Shown here: positions 22,211 to 32,600 of the stretch, one piece after another
Layout: every line of letters starts with the position of its first letter
How positions within the stretch are numbered: position 1 is the first letter of the stretch
NCBI RefSeq assembly: GCF_000346465.2
Contig: NC_034010.1
Span: forward strand, 3,170,926 to 3,234,925
Length of the DNA: 64,000 bases
DNA from: Prunus persica
Lineage: Eukaryota; Streptophyta; Magnoliopsida; Rosales; Rosaceae
Direction: 5' to 3'
Notes under the pieces: model-generated
Database searches by the model: none
What the model was told of the DNA's origin: nothing
What the model saw: the letters and a program-made list of their open reading frames with translations, nothing else
Made by a program: the position numbers and the translations under genes

Positions 22211-25200
22211 TGACAGGACCCGATCCCAATTCCACTTTGGAATTCGAACCAAGTCCTGTGCGTGTCCGACACCTGGCGAATGTCGGGCACAAATGACCTT
22301 TTTACCCTTCCTGTTACAATTACTATTAAAACTTCCCTTAGACTCCTGCCGAAAATTCGGCAGAGTCTCCCCTGTATTTTGTCTAAACCCAAAATCTTCC
22401 ACCTGATAAACAAGCAAATAATTTTCCACCAACTGCCAGAATAAAATAACCAAACATTCACCAGATCAAGTTTCCCACTAAAATGAGATATCAGAGCATT
22501 TTCTACTAATTTACAAGATTTCAAAAACTTTTACAATAAAATCCTACGTTTCTTGGTGGTGCGGAAGCTAGGAGTGGCCCGGTGGTGGATGCCTGCGCAC
22601 TTCTACAGCCTGGGGGCGAAAAACAAGTTTGAAAATGTGAGTGGACAAAAAATAATGTTCTTGAAATCAGTTTATAATCATAATAACCCCCATGGTAAAA
22701 ATAACTTGATAGGTAAGGCTAAAGTTCAACTGTGTTTAATATAAGGTATTCATCTAACTATATATAAATGTATGTATATACATTCGTAAAACTGAACAAT
22801 TATATGGAGATATAAAACATGCACGAACATTGAGGAAACCGATATAAAATGACTGAAAGCAATAGCTGTATAAAAGTACTCAAATTCCTTTAAACTACCA
22901 CCTAATTGTACCCCTGTAATTTCGTCAATTCCCCTGGCAGGTCTCGGCGACACAAAGTCTATCCGAGCCGCAAACTGGCAGGATACAGGGGACCATAGTC
23001 AGCCTGATCCGCTGGCAGGTCTCGATGACACCAAGTCGACTCGAGCCGCTCTGGCAAGATACAGGGGACCGTAGTCAGCTTGATCCGCAATCCTAGCAGG
23101 TCTCGGGGACACAGAGTCAGCCGAGCCGCAAATCCTGGCAGGTCTCGGGGACACCAAGTCTGCCGAGCCGCAAACTGGCAGGATACAGGGGACCATAGTC
23201 AGCCTGATCCGCTGGCAGGTCTCGATGACACCAAGTCGACTCGAGCCACTCTAGCAAGATACAGGGGACCGTAGTCAGCCTGATCCGCAATCCTGGCAGG
23301 TCTCGGGGACACAGAGTCAGTCGAGCCGCAAATCCTGGCAGGTCGCGGGGACACAGAGTCAGCCGAGCCGCAAATCCTGGCACTCACGGTCCGAGCGTCC
23401 CCGAAACTCGTGAGGCAATGTCAAGTGCACTGACAGAACTGTAAACAGACTGGATGTCCGTAAACATCAGTCCATCTGAGGGTAATCACCAAATAAAAAG
23501 CGGGTACATGGTGGTTCTAGAATAACTATTTTAGAAAAATCTGATAATTCTTTGTAATCTGATAAATCTGAGTTAAGCTGCTATTTATGTATCAAAAATC
23601 TCAAGTCTGCTGCTCAACTAAGTAATATAAAAATAAAGATATTTTACGATACAGTTCATGCCCGGAAAACATGCAATCACACTTATTCAAGATCAAATAT
23701 GAAATTTAATTATAAAAATCGTTTAGAAAAGAAAAGTCCACTCACTGCTGGTCCGAGCTAGCTGGACCCTTTGAAGGTCCCTCCTGTGGTTCTGCCGGTC
23801 CTCTGATGCCTAATTACCCATAAAGATTAAATTAATAAAACTGCTCAATAAAAGAATTAAATTAAACACCCTGCCCCCGGCTCCTAGAAATGCGTGTACT
23901 CATTTTAAAGTCACTCCTATGCCCACTTTAGCTTTTCAGACAATTAGAACGGCCTTGAAAGACCTGAAGCTGTTTCAAGCGATAAACTGTCAGACCGGCC
24001 GATCCGGAACCTCGTGGGGTCCACGATCTCCGATGGCCAATCTGGGATTCTCTAAAGGTTCCTTATAGAGAAAGACCCATGTCCTGCGAGTTTGGTCAGA
24101 AACGGACGGTCGGATTAGCCAAAACTTGCATTATCGCTTAAAATCCAAACTCTAGCCCCAGGGTTCGCGATTTCGGAGTATCCGGGACTCCGATTCGCAA
24201 TCCGTCGAATCCTACACGATCCTTAAATCATGTAGAACGACATATCTAAATTTGGGTGCGATCCAACGGCTTGACGGTACAACACCCGGGAATCGCACAA
24301 TATGGAAAATCTGTTCGGGGCTCAAACGGACTCCAAATTGAGATCCGCGAAAGCCTACGCGCTCGTGACAACACGAGGATCGTAAAACTACTCAGAGTCA
24401 CTTCACTACCCTCACCCACGCGCCGCCACACGCGCGGGCAGTTTTGGGTGTCCAAAGCGATATCGGGTTGCCGGAAAAACTCGAAACCAAGACTCCAAAC
24501 TCCTATCCTAGGTAAAACACCCCATTTGGAGTCACTTTTGTTCTTGGACATACCCAAAAAGTGGCCGGAAACGGCCGATCACGGAGGCCGAAGTTCGGCC
24601 GATTATCAATTCGAAAATCGAGTGATCTACGGCTAAAATCGATCAAAACCCAGCCAACCATCAGTTAGAGCATGAAAAATAGCTGAGAATCCATACCTTG
24701 CTCGAAAGATTTGGTTGAGAAATGGAGGAGAACGAGAGGTTTGAAAATCGGGTAAAACCGATCGGTTTTCTGGGTTTTCCGGCGATCTCCGGTCGGCGAA
24801 AGGGCGGCGACGGGTCAGGTCGTGACGGCGAGGGTGTGGCGGAGCTATTGGTACCAACGCCGGAGATCGGCGTGCCCTGTGGTGGCCGCTGTCTCAATCG
24901 GAAGGGAGGAGGGTGGCTGGCGCGACGGGAGGGAGGAGAGAGAGAGAGGAGAGAGAACTGAGGAGAGAGAGAGAGGAGAAAGGGATAAAAAAATCTGACT
25001 TTTTTGTCCAAATTACCGTTTTGCCCTTCGCGGTATTTTGACCGTATTTTCTTCGTTACAACTCCAATTCGAGTCTACTCCGTGTCTACGAACTCGTTTC
25101 GCCGTGCTCTATGCAACGGCGTAAGCGAAATCGCCAAATTCCTTCTCGACCAAAAAGTCAACTTTTTCCCTATTAAATAATGCGATGGCAAAATCGTCTT

Positions 25201-25254
25201 TTTGCTAGAATAAATTAATCCTAATTTTTAGATATTTTGTTTTGGGTTATTACA
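22211..25254. mobile_element. Large (3.04-kb) probable solo LTR
   Basis: It begins TGACAGGACC and ends GGGTTATTACA, i.e. TG...CA, with a perfect 5-bp duplication GAGGC (22206-22210 and 25255-25259). No internal gag-pol region, second LTR or primer-binding site was found, so a solo LTR left by recombination is the simplest reading. It holds a G/C-rich minisatellite at 22935-23395. Orientation is uncertain; the minus reading would begin TGTAATAACCC. Several open frames of 60-130 residues at 24246-25011 show no domain and overlap each other. An intact short non-LTR element is the alternative. Confidence 0.65.
22935..23395. repeat. Minisatellite with ~201-bp higher-order period
   Basis: Units of about 37-43 bp alternate between two types, 'GGCAGGTCTCGGGGACAC' and 'GGCAAGATACAGGGGACC'. 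Five units make a period of about 201 bp: the block starting near 22935 recurs near 23136 with few changes. Frames on both strands are open through it only because the period keeps frame. Confidence 0.85.
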
Positions 25255-25616
25255 GAGGCTGAGTTGATATATATTTTTTTAAATGTTAAATATTTATTTT
25301 CTTTAAATTTTAAATGTTATTTTTTTTAGGTAGGTGAGGTTTTTATTTTATTATTATTATTTTTTTGTAAAATTATGAATTTAACTTTAATTTGAACGGA
25401 AATTTGGATGGAATTTGAAAAAATTGACGGTAGGTCCTCAATTAGCGATTTTTAAATAATTGGAGTCATTAATTTACCGAAAACAATGTTAAAGGGCTAA
25501 ATTGACGATATGCAAATAATTCAGGGGGCAAAACCGCAGAAAATCCTATTTAAATTGCCACGTTGGACACCAAAATATCCAAGAAAAAAGAAAAGGCCAC
25601 GTTGGATGCAGATATG

Positions 25617-25735
25617 GGCTTAGCCAAGTTGGCTAGAGCGATTGTGCTCCCCACTCTACACCTAAATTCGAATCTCCTTCCCTGTAATTTAGATTATATT
25701 AAAACATAATATTTTTTATGTTTAAAAAAAAATCA
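25617..25735 (+). mobile_element. tRNA-derived SINE
   Basis: A-box-like TAGCCAAGTTGGCTAGAG at 25621 and B-box-like ATTCGAATCTCC at 25666-25677, followed by an AT-rich body and an A run near 25725-25734. The target duplication was not resolved. The spacing and tail fit an Au-like plant SINE better than a tRNA gene. Confidence 0.65.
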
Positions 25736-25848
25736 CTTTGGATTTAACATTTCCATTAGACATATAAACCTTGATGAGGTCCGGAAGACCATGAATTACT
25801 CCAACAAGTTTAGGCCAGCTATTCCTAGGCCCAAGTTAAGTACGCTTA

Positions 25849-27246
25849 GAGCATTCACAGTGGAGGAGGGTGTATAATAAGGTGTATGTTAAATATACAC
25901 CTTTTGTGATCGGAATCACCCGCAATGGGGAGGTGTAAACAAATATAAATTTGCATCACCACCATAGGATGCAAATTTAGATGTACATGTACATTTTTTT
26001 TACATCTCTTGTAGGCGGGACCCAGCTGAAAAATGTGAGATAAAGTGGAGAAAAGTCAGCAACAAAGTTGCTTCACCAAAATTCATATGTGGGCTCATTT
26101 TTTGGTTGCCATCTCTCCCCCTCCCAACGGCTACATTGCTGGACCAACATCTTTAATTTTAAAAAACAACCAGCTTTAATTTTTTTTTTGGATGAAATCA
26201 TATCTTTTCTGAATTTAAATATTTTTAGGTCTATTTGTTTGAGAAAAATAAAATTAACCTAATATACAAAAAAATTAATTTTATAAAACAAAAATGAATT
26301 AAGATAAAAAAAAAATCAATTATACATATTTAGATTTACATCTTTCTCATTGGAGCAAAAACTACATTTACATCTTTCTCAAGGACCTAAACCCAAAATA
26401 TCCCAAAATTATTGCCCAAAACCACTCCCAACCCAAGAAAATGAAGGACCCAAAATTTGGGAAAACCCAAATTTGGACCCAAACCTATTCAGTGGAGCCC
26501 ACTGCACCTGAAACAGTCCCATGTGCATAGCATCTGACGTGGGCCCCAGCTGACCTGATGTGCTGTTGATGTTTGTCTGCTTGTCCAGCCACTTGTCAAG
26601 CTGCTATGAAGCTGCCTTTGGAATCCAACGGCAACAATTGAATTTGGTTTTTTTTTTTTTAAATATTCTAAATGTAACTTAAATCAACGATCTAAATTAA
26701 ATCTAAACTATTTTAATGGTAAAAAAAAGATCCAACGGCTGAAATTTAAATCCGATGGTCAAAACAATATTCTAAATTAATCTAGATCATATCCAACCTC
26801 AAAACTCACTTCAAACTCTATAAATACCCATCAATTTCTCAAATAATCTACCAAAAATATTTTATATATTTCTCAATTTATTTTTCCTTTGTCAATCTCA
26901 TCAATCTCTTTTCATTCTTTTGGAATAAAATTATATTTGTGGAATTTCAATTTTTTTAGGTCAAATTGTTCAAAAAATTTAATTATGAAGTTATTTAAAA
27001 AGATTGAATGAAGAAAAGTTATCCATAAAAAAAAAATTATACTTAAACCATTCTTAAACAATTTAATTAAGTTGTGGACTTAAAATTTGAGTCCAGAGGG
27101 TTGGAAGGAAAAACAATTTGAGTCTGGGCAAAACCCAAATAGTTACTTTTTAGAGGGGAAAAATTTGGGTTTAGCCCCTCATGGGTTGGAGAAGGCCTAA
27201 AAGTGGCTTTACACCCCCGAAAATACACCCCCCACTGTGGATGCTC
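25849..27246. mobile_element. PIF/Harbinger-type non-autonomous element
   Basis: Ends GAGCATTCACAGTGG and, inverted, GAGCATCCACAGTGG, with TTA duplications at 25846-25848 and 27247-27249. It is 1398 bp. The interior is AT-rich with no transposase frame. It shares the end sequence family with the element at 18829-20216. Confidence 0.85.
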
Positions 27247-28107
27247 TTACTCGACCCATAAGATATCATGAAGACACTGACATGCCCGAAATAAGTAACA
27301 AAAGTGAAAACAAAAACTAAAAACTGAAATATATTTGAAATTGTTTTCACTTTTGTTACTCTTCCCTCTCATCCTCTCCTTTCATTCTCTCTCCCAATCT
27401 CATCCTCACTCATATTCTCACTCTCATTTTCCTCTATACTCTACCGTAAAAAAGTAAAAATAAATAAATAAATAAATAATGGCTTTTTATCACAAAACGT
27501 CCTTGACTTTTGCGAAATTATCAGATTGCATTCTTAAAGTTTTTTTGTATCATTCATGGTCCCTACCGTTAATATGGAGGCTCTTAAATAGTCTCTCTGT
27601 CAAAAAAACTGTTAAATTCAAGGATATAATTGTCAAATCAATCCAAAATTATAAAATATATATAATTGGTTTTCTTAAATTGGTTTTCTGTTTGAAAGAG
27701 CCAAACTCTTGTTTGGCAAGAACTCATGCAATCAGAATCTCCACCGAGGCTAGGCAAAACAAAGACTGGGACTTTGAGATCAAGGGATGTTTTTCTGATG
27801 TAGGATTGTTGACTCAAGAGGCAACACAATGGCACATGTAATAATCCCTATTCATGAAAGAATATATAAAAAGTTTCATTATTAGTTTCTATTGAAATTC
27901 TGAATGTTTGGATTTGTTTATTGATCACAATGAAACACAGATAGGGGTAAAGAAGGAGTTGATGGCAAGCAAGGATCTCTACCATGTTGTGGTGACACCA
28001 GACATGGATCAAGCTTTTGTTATTGGGGTCATTACCATTCTTGATTACATATATGTTGAATCCACTAGGTGCTAGTAATTCTTATATTCAAGAGAAGCTG
28101 TACTAAC

Positions 28108-28697
28108 TAGGGGTGGGCACGGTTCGGTTTGGACCGGTTTTTGCCTCAAATTAGAACCGATCCAATACTATTCATCCGGTTTGGTTCGGTTCGGTTTTAA
28201 TTAAAAAAATTTCAAAAACTGTCCAGTTCGGTTTGAACCGGTTTCGGTCCGGTTCCGGTTCGGTTCGGTTTTGAACCGGATTATAAAAATTATTTTTTTA
28301 AATTACTTTTTAATACAATTCTCAACTGAAATATTATTTTTTTACTTGAAAATTAACAAATTATTCAATTTCATATAAAAAATAAATATTAAAGTGAGAA
28401 AATAGAGATATTTTGACATTGAACTTGGATAAATATTATGTTTTTTTTAGTGAAATTAAAAATATAGCATTAAATATAAATATATATATTGAAATTATAT
28501 ATTTTTTTAGTTTCACCGGTTCGGTTCGGCCCGGTTCGGTTTTTGAAGACATGGAACCGGATCCGGAACCGGTCCAAACCGGTCCGGTTCGGTTTTTGAC
28601 CGGTTTTTGACTTTTTGGTCAACTCGGTTTTTTTCCGGTTTGGTTCGGTGCGGTTTGGTTTGGATTTCCGGTTCGCCGGTTTGAGTGCCCACCCCTA
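28108..28697. mobile_element. hAT-type element with CGGTTCGGTT subterminal repeats
   Basis: Ends TAGGGGTGGGCAC and, inverted, TAGGGGTGGGCAC, with a perfect 8-bp duplication GTACTAAC (28100-28107 and 28698-28705). Both ends carry dense GGTTCGGTT/GAACCGG repeats. It is 590 bp, non-autonomous, and one of the clearest transposon calls in the window. Confidence 0.95.
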
Positions 28698-29009
28698 GTA
28701 CTAACTGGGGAGGTATCTTCGCAATCTGGCGATTTGAAGTTGAAAAAAAGACCTAAAACCCAAAAAACCCAGCTGCTATTTTGCCCAGAAATTTGAAGCT
28801 TTTCATCACCAAAAGTTTTTAGCGACGGATGTTCATCAGATTGTTTGTGGCCAAACATTTTCTGCAACGGTGTTCTTCAGATTTTTCATCACTAAAAGGC
28901 AAATTTCCAGATCAACTTCAGACTTATATATATGCCTTGGGCTCTGGCCAATTGCGACGAATGTTCCAAATTTTATATTTTTTTTGTATTTTCCTGGTTA
29001 TATATATAT

Positions 29010-29214
29010 AGTCCTGATCTCTTGGACTACAAGGGTCCAAGAGATTTGTGGTTGTAGTCCAAGAGATTTGTGGTCACTCACTGTTGAATATAAATTCAAC
29101 GGTTCACTCATTCTTGCACTCATTTAAAATTTTTTTTTTTTCAACCATTAGATTAATATCCAACGGTGGATGATTACAATATCTTGGACTCCTGTGGTCC
29201 AAGAGATCGGGACT
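29010..29214. mobile_element. Small TIR MITE in a TA-rich site
   Basis: The left end AGTCCTGATCTCTTGGAC (29010 on) is inverted at 29197-29214 (AGTCCCGATCTCTTGGAC). A second GGTCCAAGAGAT-type copy sits inside each arm, so each end is itself a small hairpin. It is embedded in TATATA runs, consistent with TA-type duplication. It lies inside the Mutator-like element, or is part of its arm region. Confidence 0.7.
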
Positions 29215-29685
29215 GTATATATATATATATAAATTTTAGATTGATTTGACGATTATATCCTTGGATTTAACAGTTTTTTGATAGAGGGACTATTTTAGGG
29301 ACAATGAGTGATACAAAAAAACTTTAAGAATTTAATATGATAGTTTCGCAAACGTCAGAGATGTTTTGTGCTAAAAAGCCTAAAATAATTATCAAAACGG
29401 TGCTATTTTCTTTGTGTGTTTTGGTTGAACCTTTGAATCTGAGTTGAATATATATTTCACATAACTGTTGAGAAATTATAAATGGAGGGTTTTGGAGAGG
29501 AACGGAAGCAAGCAGTACTACTACTGACGTGATCTTTATCAGAGCCAAAATTTAAAAACCCCAAAATTTGCAAGTCTCCCTGTTATACTCCACTAAACCC
29601 TAACTTCCCCTCAAACCACACCTCCTCTTCAGTCCTCCTATCCCAAAACCTAATTTGGGGTCCTCAATCAGTGAGCACATTCGCA

Positions 29686-32600
29686 ATGACGAAGGTGTAC
29701 GGAACAGGGGCATACGATTTCAAGCGCCACCATGTCGCCGAGTACCCGGTCGAGCAACCCCACCAGCCCGGCGACAAGCCGGTTGAGGCCAAACCCGGTT
29801 CAGCTCTCCCGAGCTCTATAACCTTGTCGGAGATTCAGCGGGACCGCCTTACGATGATTGCCGCTGCTAACTGGTCCAAAACCGGCGACACCTCACACCC
29901 CAAGCAACCCTTGGACCCAGAGCTGGTGAAGGAGATCTATCAAACGGAGTTATCAGTTAAAGAGGGTCAGAGAAAGACCGTACCATTACAGAGGGTGATG
30001 ATTTTGGAGGTCAGTCAGTACTTGGAGAACTATCTATGGCCCAATTTTGACCCGGAAACTGCCACGTTCGAGCACGTTATGTCGATGATTCTCATGGTCA
30101 ATGAGAAGGTATGAGTTTTGGAATTGTAGTTTTGGTGTTTGTGGAATTAGGGTATGCTTGGTTGCTAAAAAACTGTTGGGCAAGAAAACTTATCCAAGTA
30201 GGGATTTTTTTGGGTTAGATAGTGGAACAATTATTTCATTTTCTTAGAGTTTAAGGTTCACGTATTCAGTTTTTAAGGTTTCCAAGCAGTGTAAGAGAGG
30301 AGGTAGGTTTTGTATTTAAACGCAATTACCAATTATGATTAAACTAGTCTCTTGATTTTTGGACTTTCAGTTTCGAGAGAATGTGGCAGCTTGGGTATGC
30401 TTTTATGACCGGAAAGACGTGTTTAAGGGATTCCTTGAGAGGGTTCTTCGGCTTAAATCGGTATGTCCCCATTTTATTGGAAATCCCATATTTCTTCATT
30501 TATGAAAAATGGTTTAAGGAATTTTCTGTTAATGCTTATTTTATTTTAAAGAAACTCAGTATTACTGAAGTTTATATATGGTGCTATGAAGCTTACGTGA
30601 TTTTTTCCAGTACAGTGTTGGTATTTTTTTTATATGGTTGGAATGGTTTATTGATTCCTTCTCCATGAGTTATGAAAAAATTTGCATAACAACTTTTAAA
30701 AATAGGAAACCTGGCTTTATTAATAAAAAGCAATGGTACAGTACTAAGGACAATATATTCTCTAAAGGAAAAACAAAATAAACTATCATCTACCTACACA
30801 ATATATCCAAGATGCATTAAGAAACAACAGCATGCCAATTTTGAAAACATAACAGAAAACGAAGCTCTCATTAAACACTGATGCCTAAAGAGAAGCCCAA
30901 AAGTGAACCCTTTCCCACAAATAATCGACCTTTTTACTCAATAGTGCTTGTGGGTTTGGTTTGTACTGTTATCTTCTTATGATAGCGTCCAATATTCTGT
31001 TCTCCTATCTATTTTTCTTGTTATTTTCCTGATTTTGTTATTGTTATGACTTTTTAATCCTTGAATGAAGACATTTACAAAATTTCTTGATTTATTCTCA
31101 ATTAATAGTCTACTTTTTCATTATATGGTGCTTCTCTCCATACATTTATCATGTTCATGTGTAGCAATCTTGCCTTGTTAGGTTGTTACATGTTGGTTGA
31201 TGTCCTTTGGTAAAATCAGGAGTATTCTGTTTGTTTACACCCTGGTGCATAATCTGTTTAAATTTGCATATGATGTTCATGAGTAGCAATCTTGCCTTGT
31301 TCGGTTGTTACATGTAGTCCTTTGGTAAAATCAGGAGTATTCTGTATGTGTACAGCCTGGTGCATAATCAGTGTTAAATTTGCATATGATGAACCATCTG
31401 GTTAAATGGTCTCTTGGTCATTGAGTACTCAGAAACTGATGTTTGACATTTCAAATATGGTTTAAAAAAGTTGGTTGGGGACGGGATATCAAGGAGATTA
31501 GTTTGATTTTGAATGAATTCTTCAAGTGTTTTACATTTCAGACTTATATTGATGTTGTTATCTTTGCAGGGAAGAGAATTAAGTATAGCAGAGAAGACAA
31601 ATTATCTAGTTTTCATGATTAATGCCTTTCAGGTATGGTAGCATCCTAATGTTTGGTTTTATATTTTTATCTGATATATCCTGAGCTAGAAATATGTGTT
31701 GGACGGCTACTCCCTCTCAAGGATGAAAATACTGGCCATGGAGATAATATCGGGCCTCTAATTTACGGATATTTCGGGGGATATATCAATATCGTTTTAG
31801 GTATCGCGAAAAATTGACAAAAAAGACAGATATTGGCCTTAAAGCACGGAAGTTTGGAGTGAAAATTTCATGGATGTTAAGCACAACCCATCAACAGCAC
31901 AAAAGGCTATAAATAAATTGATAAATGACCCATTGACAACCTGAAAAAACTAAGACATAACTCAACCCATTAGAAGGCATGAGACTTAATGATAAAGAGA
32001 GAATATGAGACAGAAGATGAACCCAAAAAAAGAAGAAGAATTTCACCTTGCCTACCCAGAGGTGAATAACTGGTGTCCCAAAGAAAGCATTAGGTTATTG
32101 AGTATTTAGGTTGATTCAGTGGCTGGGTTAGATTGTTGGGTTTGAATTTGCATCATCTTCCTTCGGTTACCTTCAAAACTAAAGAAAATTTTCTGGGTTA
32201 TTTGGCTGGTATCGGGGAAATATCGGAAAATATTGAAGATATCGCAAGTATCGGAGATATATCGCTGATAGGGAGGAAGAAATAGGCTTACACCCCTGTA
32301 TCGATGTCGACACCTGAAAATAGTGATATATCAGCTGATATTTTAGTCCTTGCTCCCTATAAACAATACGTTGTTGTTTCTGTTGATGTTACTAAATGAT
32401 TGTTTATAATACGCTTCACCATTAAACTCTTATTATTTTGTCCAGAACCTATATCTACTTTATTACTTAAACCAGACTCTTAATTTTTTTGACTTTTGAC
32501 TTTCATTAAAGTGAGTGAATACTTCATGTGGTTATATTTAAATTGTTGGTTCTTATTGCACGGCAGTATCCTTGAACTCTTTGTACATCTGTAAAGTCTT

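Larger units (their letters stand above)
20376..25544. mobile_element. Mutator-like element with ~170-bp TIRs, twice interrupted
   Basis: The left arm (20376 to about 20548, starting ATTTTCTGCGG) is inverted at about 25370-25544 with high similarity, including the TTTCGGTAAATTAA and CCAATTATTTAAAAATC blocks. Long TIRs favour a Mutator-like element. The 9-bp flanks agree at only 5 of 9 positions, so the duplication is not confirmed. Removing the two nested insertions leaves about 1.16 kb, non-autonomous. G-rich frames inside (20640-21150) are low complexity. Confidence 0.75.
27481..29380. mobile_element. Mutator-like element with ~190-bp TIRs
   Basis: The left arm 27481-27670 (GGCTTTTTATCACAAAAC...) is inverted at about 29215-29380 (same blocks, including CTTAAAGTTTTTTTGTATCA and AAGGATATAATTGTCAAATC). 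Nine-bp flanks ATAAATAAT and TAAAATAAT match at 7 of 9. It is 1900 bp in all, about 1.3 kb without the nested hAT element. Small frames inside (27479-27841) are not thought to be genes. Confidence 0.8.
27285..29405. repeat. Foldback MITE split by a Mutator-like element
   Basis: 27285-27480 resembles part of the foldback MITE at 48009-48347 (GTTTTCACTTTTGTTACTC, then a CT-rich arm and CTCTATACTNTA). The matching end (TAAAAT..TTATCAAA..GG) reappears at 29381-29405 after the Mutator-like insertion. The left arm is partly missing. This is the outermost layer of a nest of at least three insertions. Confidence 0.6.

Noticed and set aside
22935..23395. Regular ~40-bp repeats resembling a CRISPR array
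   Set aside because: There are no unique spacers: adjacent units are all related, the larger period is ~201 bp, and the setting is a plant LTR with no cas genes. It is a minisatellite.
24246..25011. Overlapping open frames of 74-126 residues on both strands
   Set aside because: They lie in the solo LTR, overlap each other, show no domain and reflect GC-rich composition.
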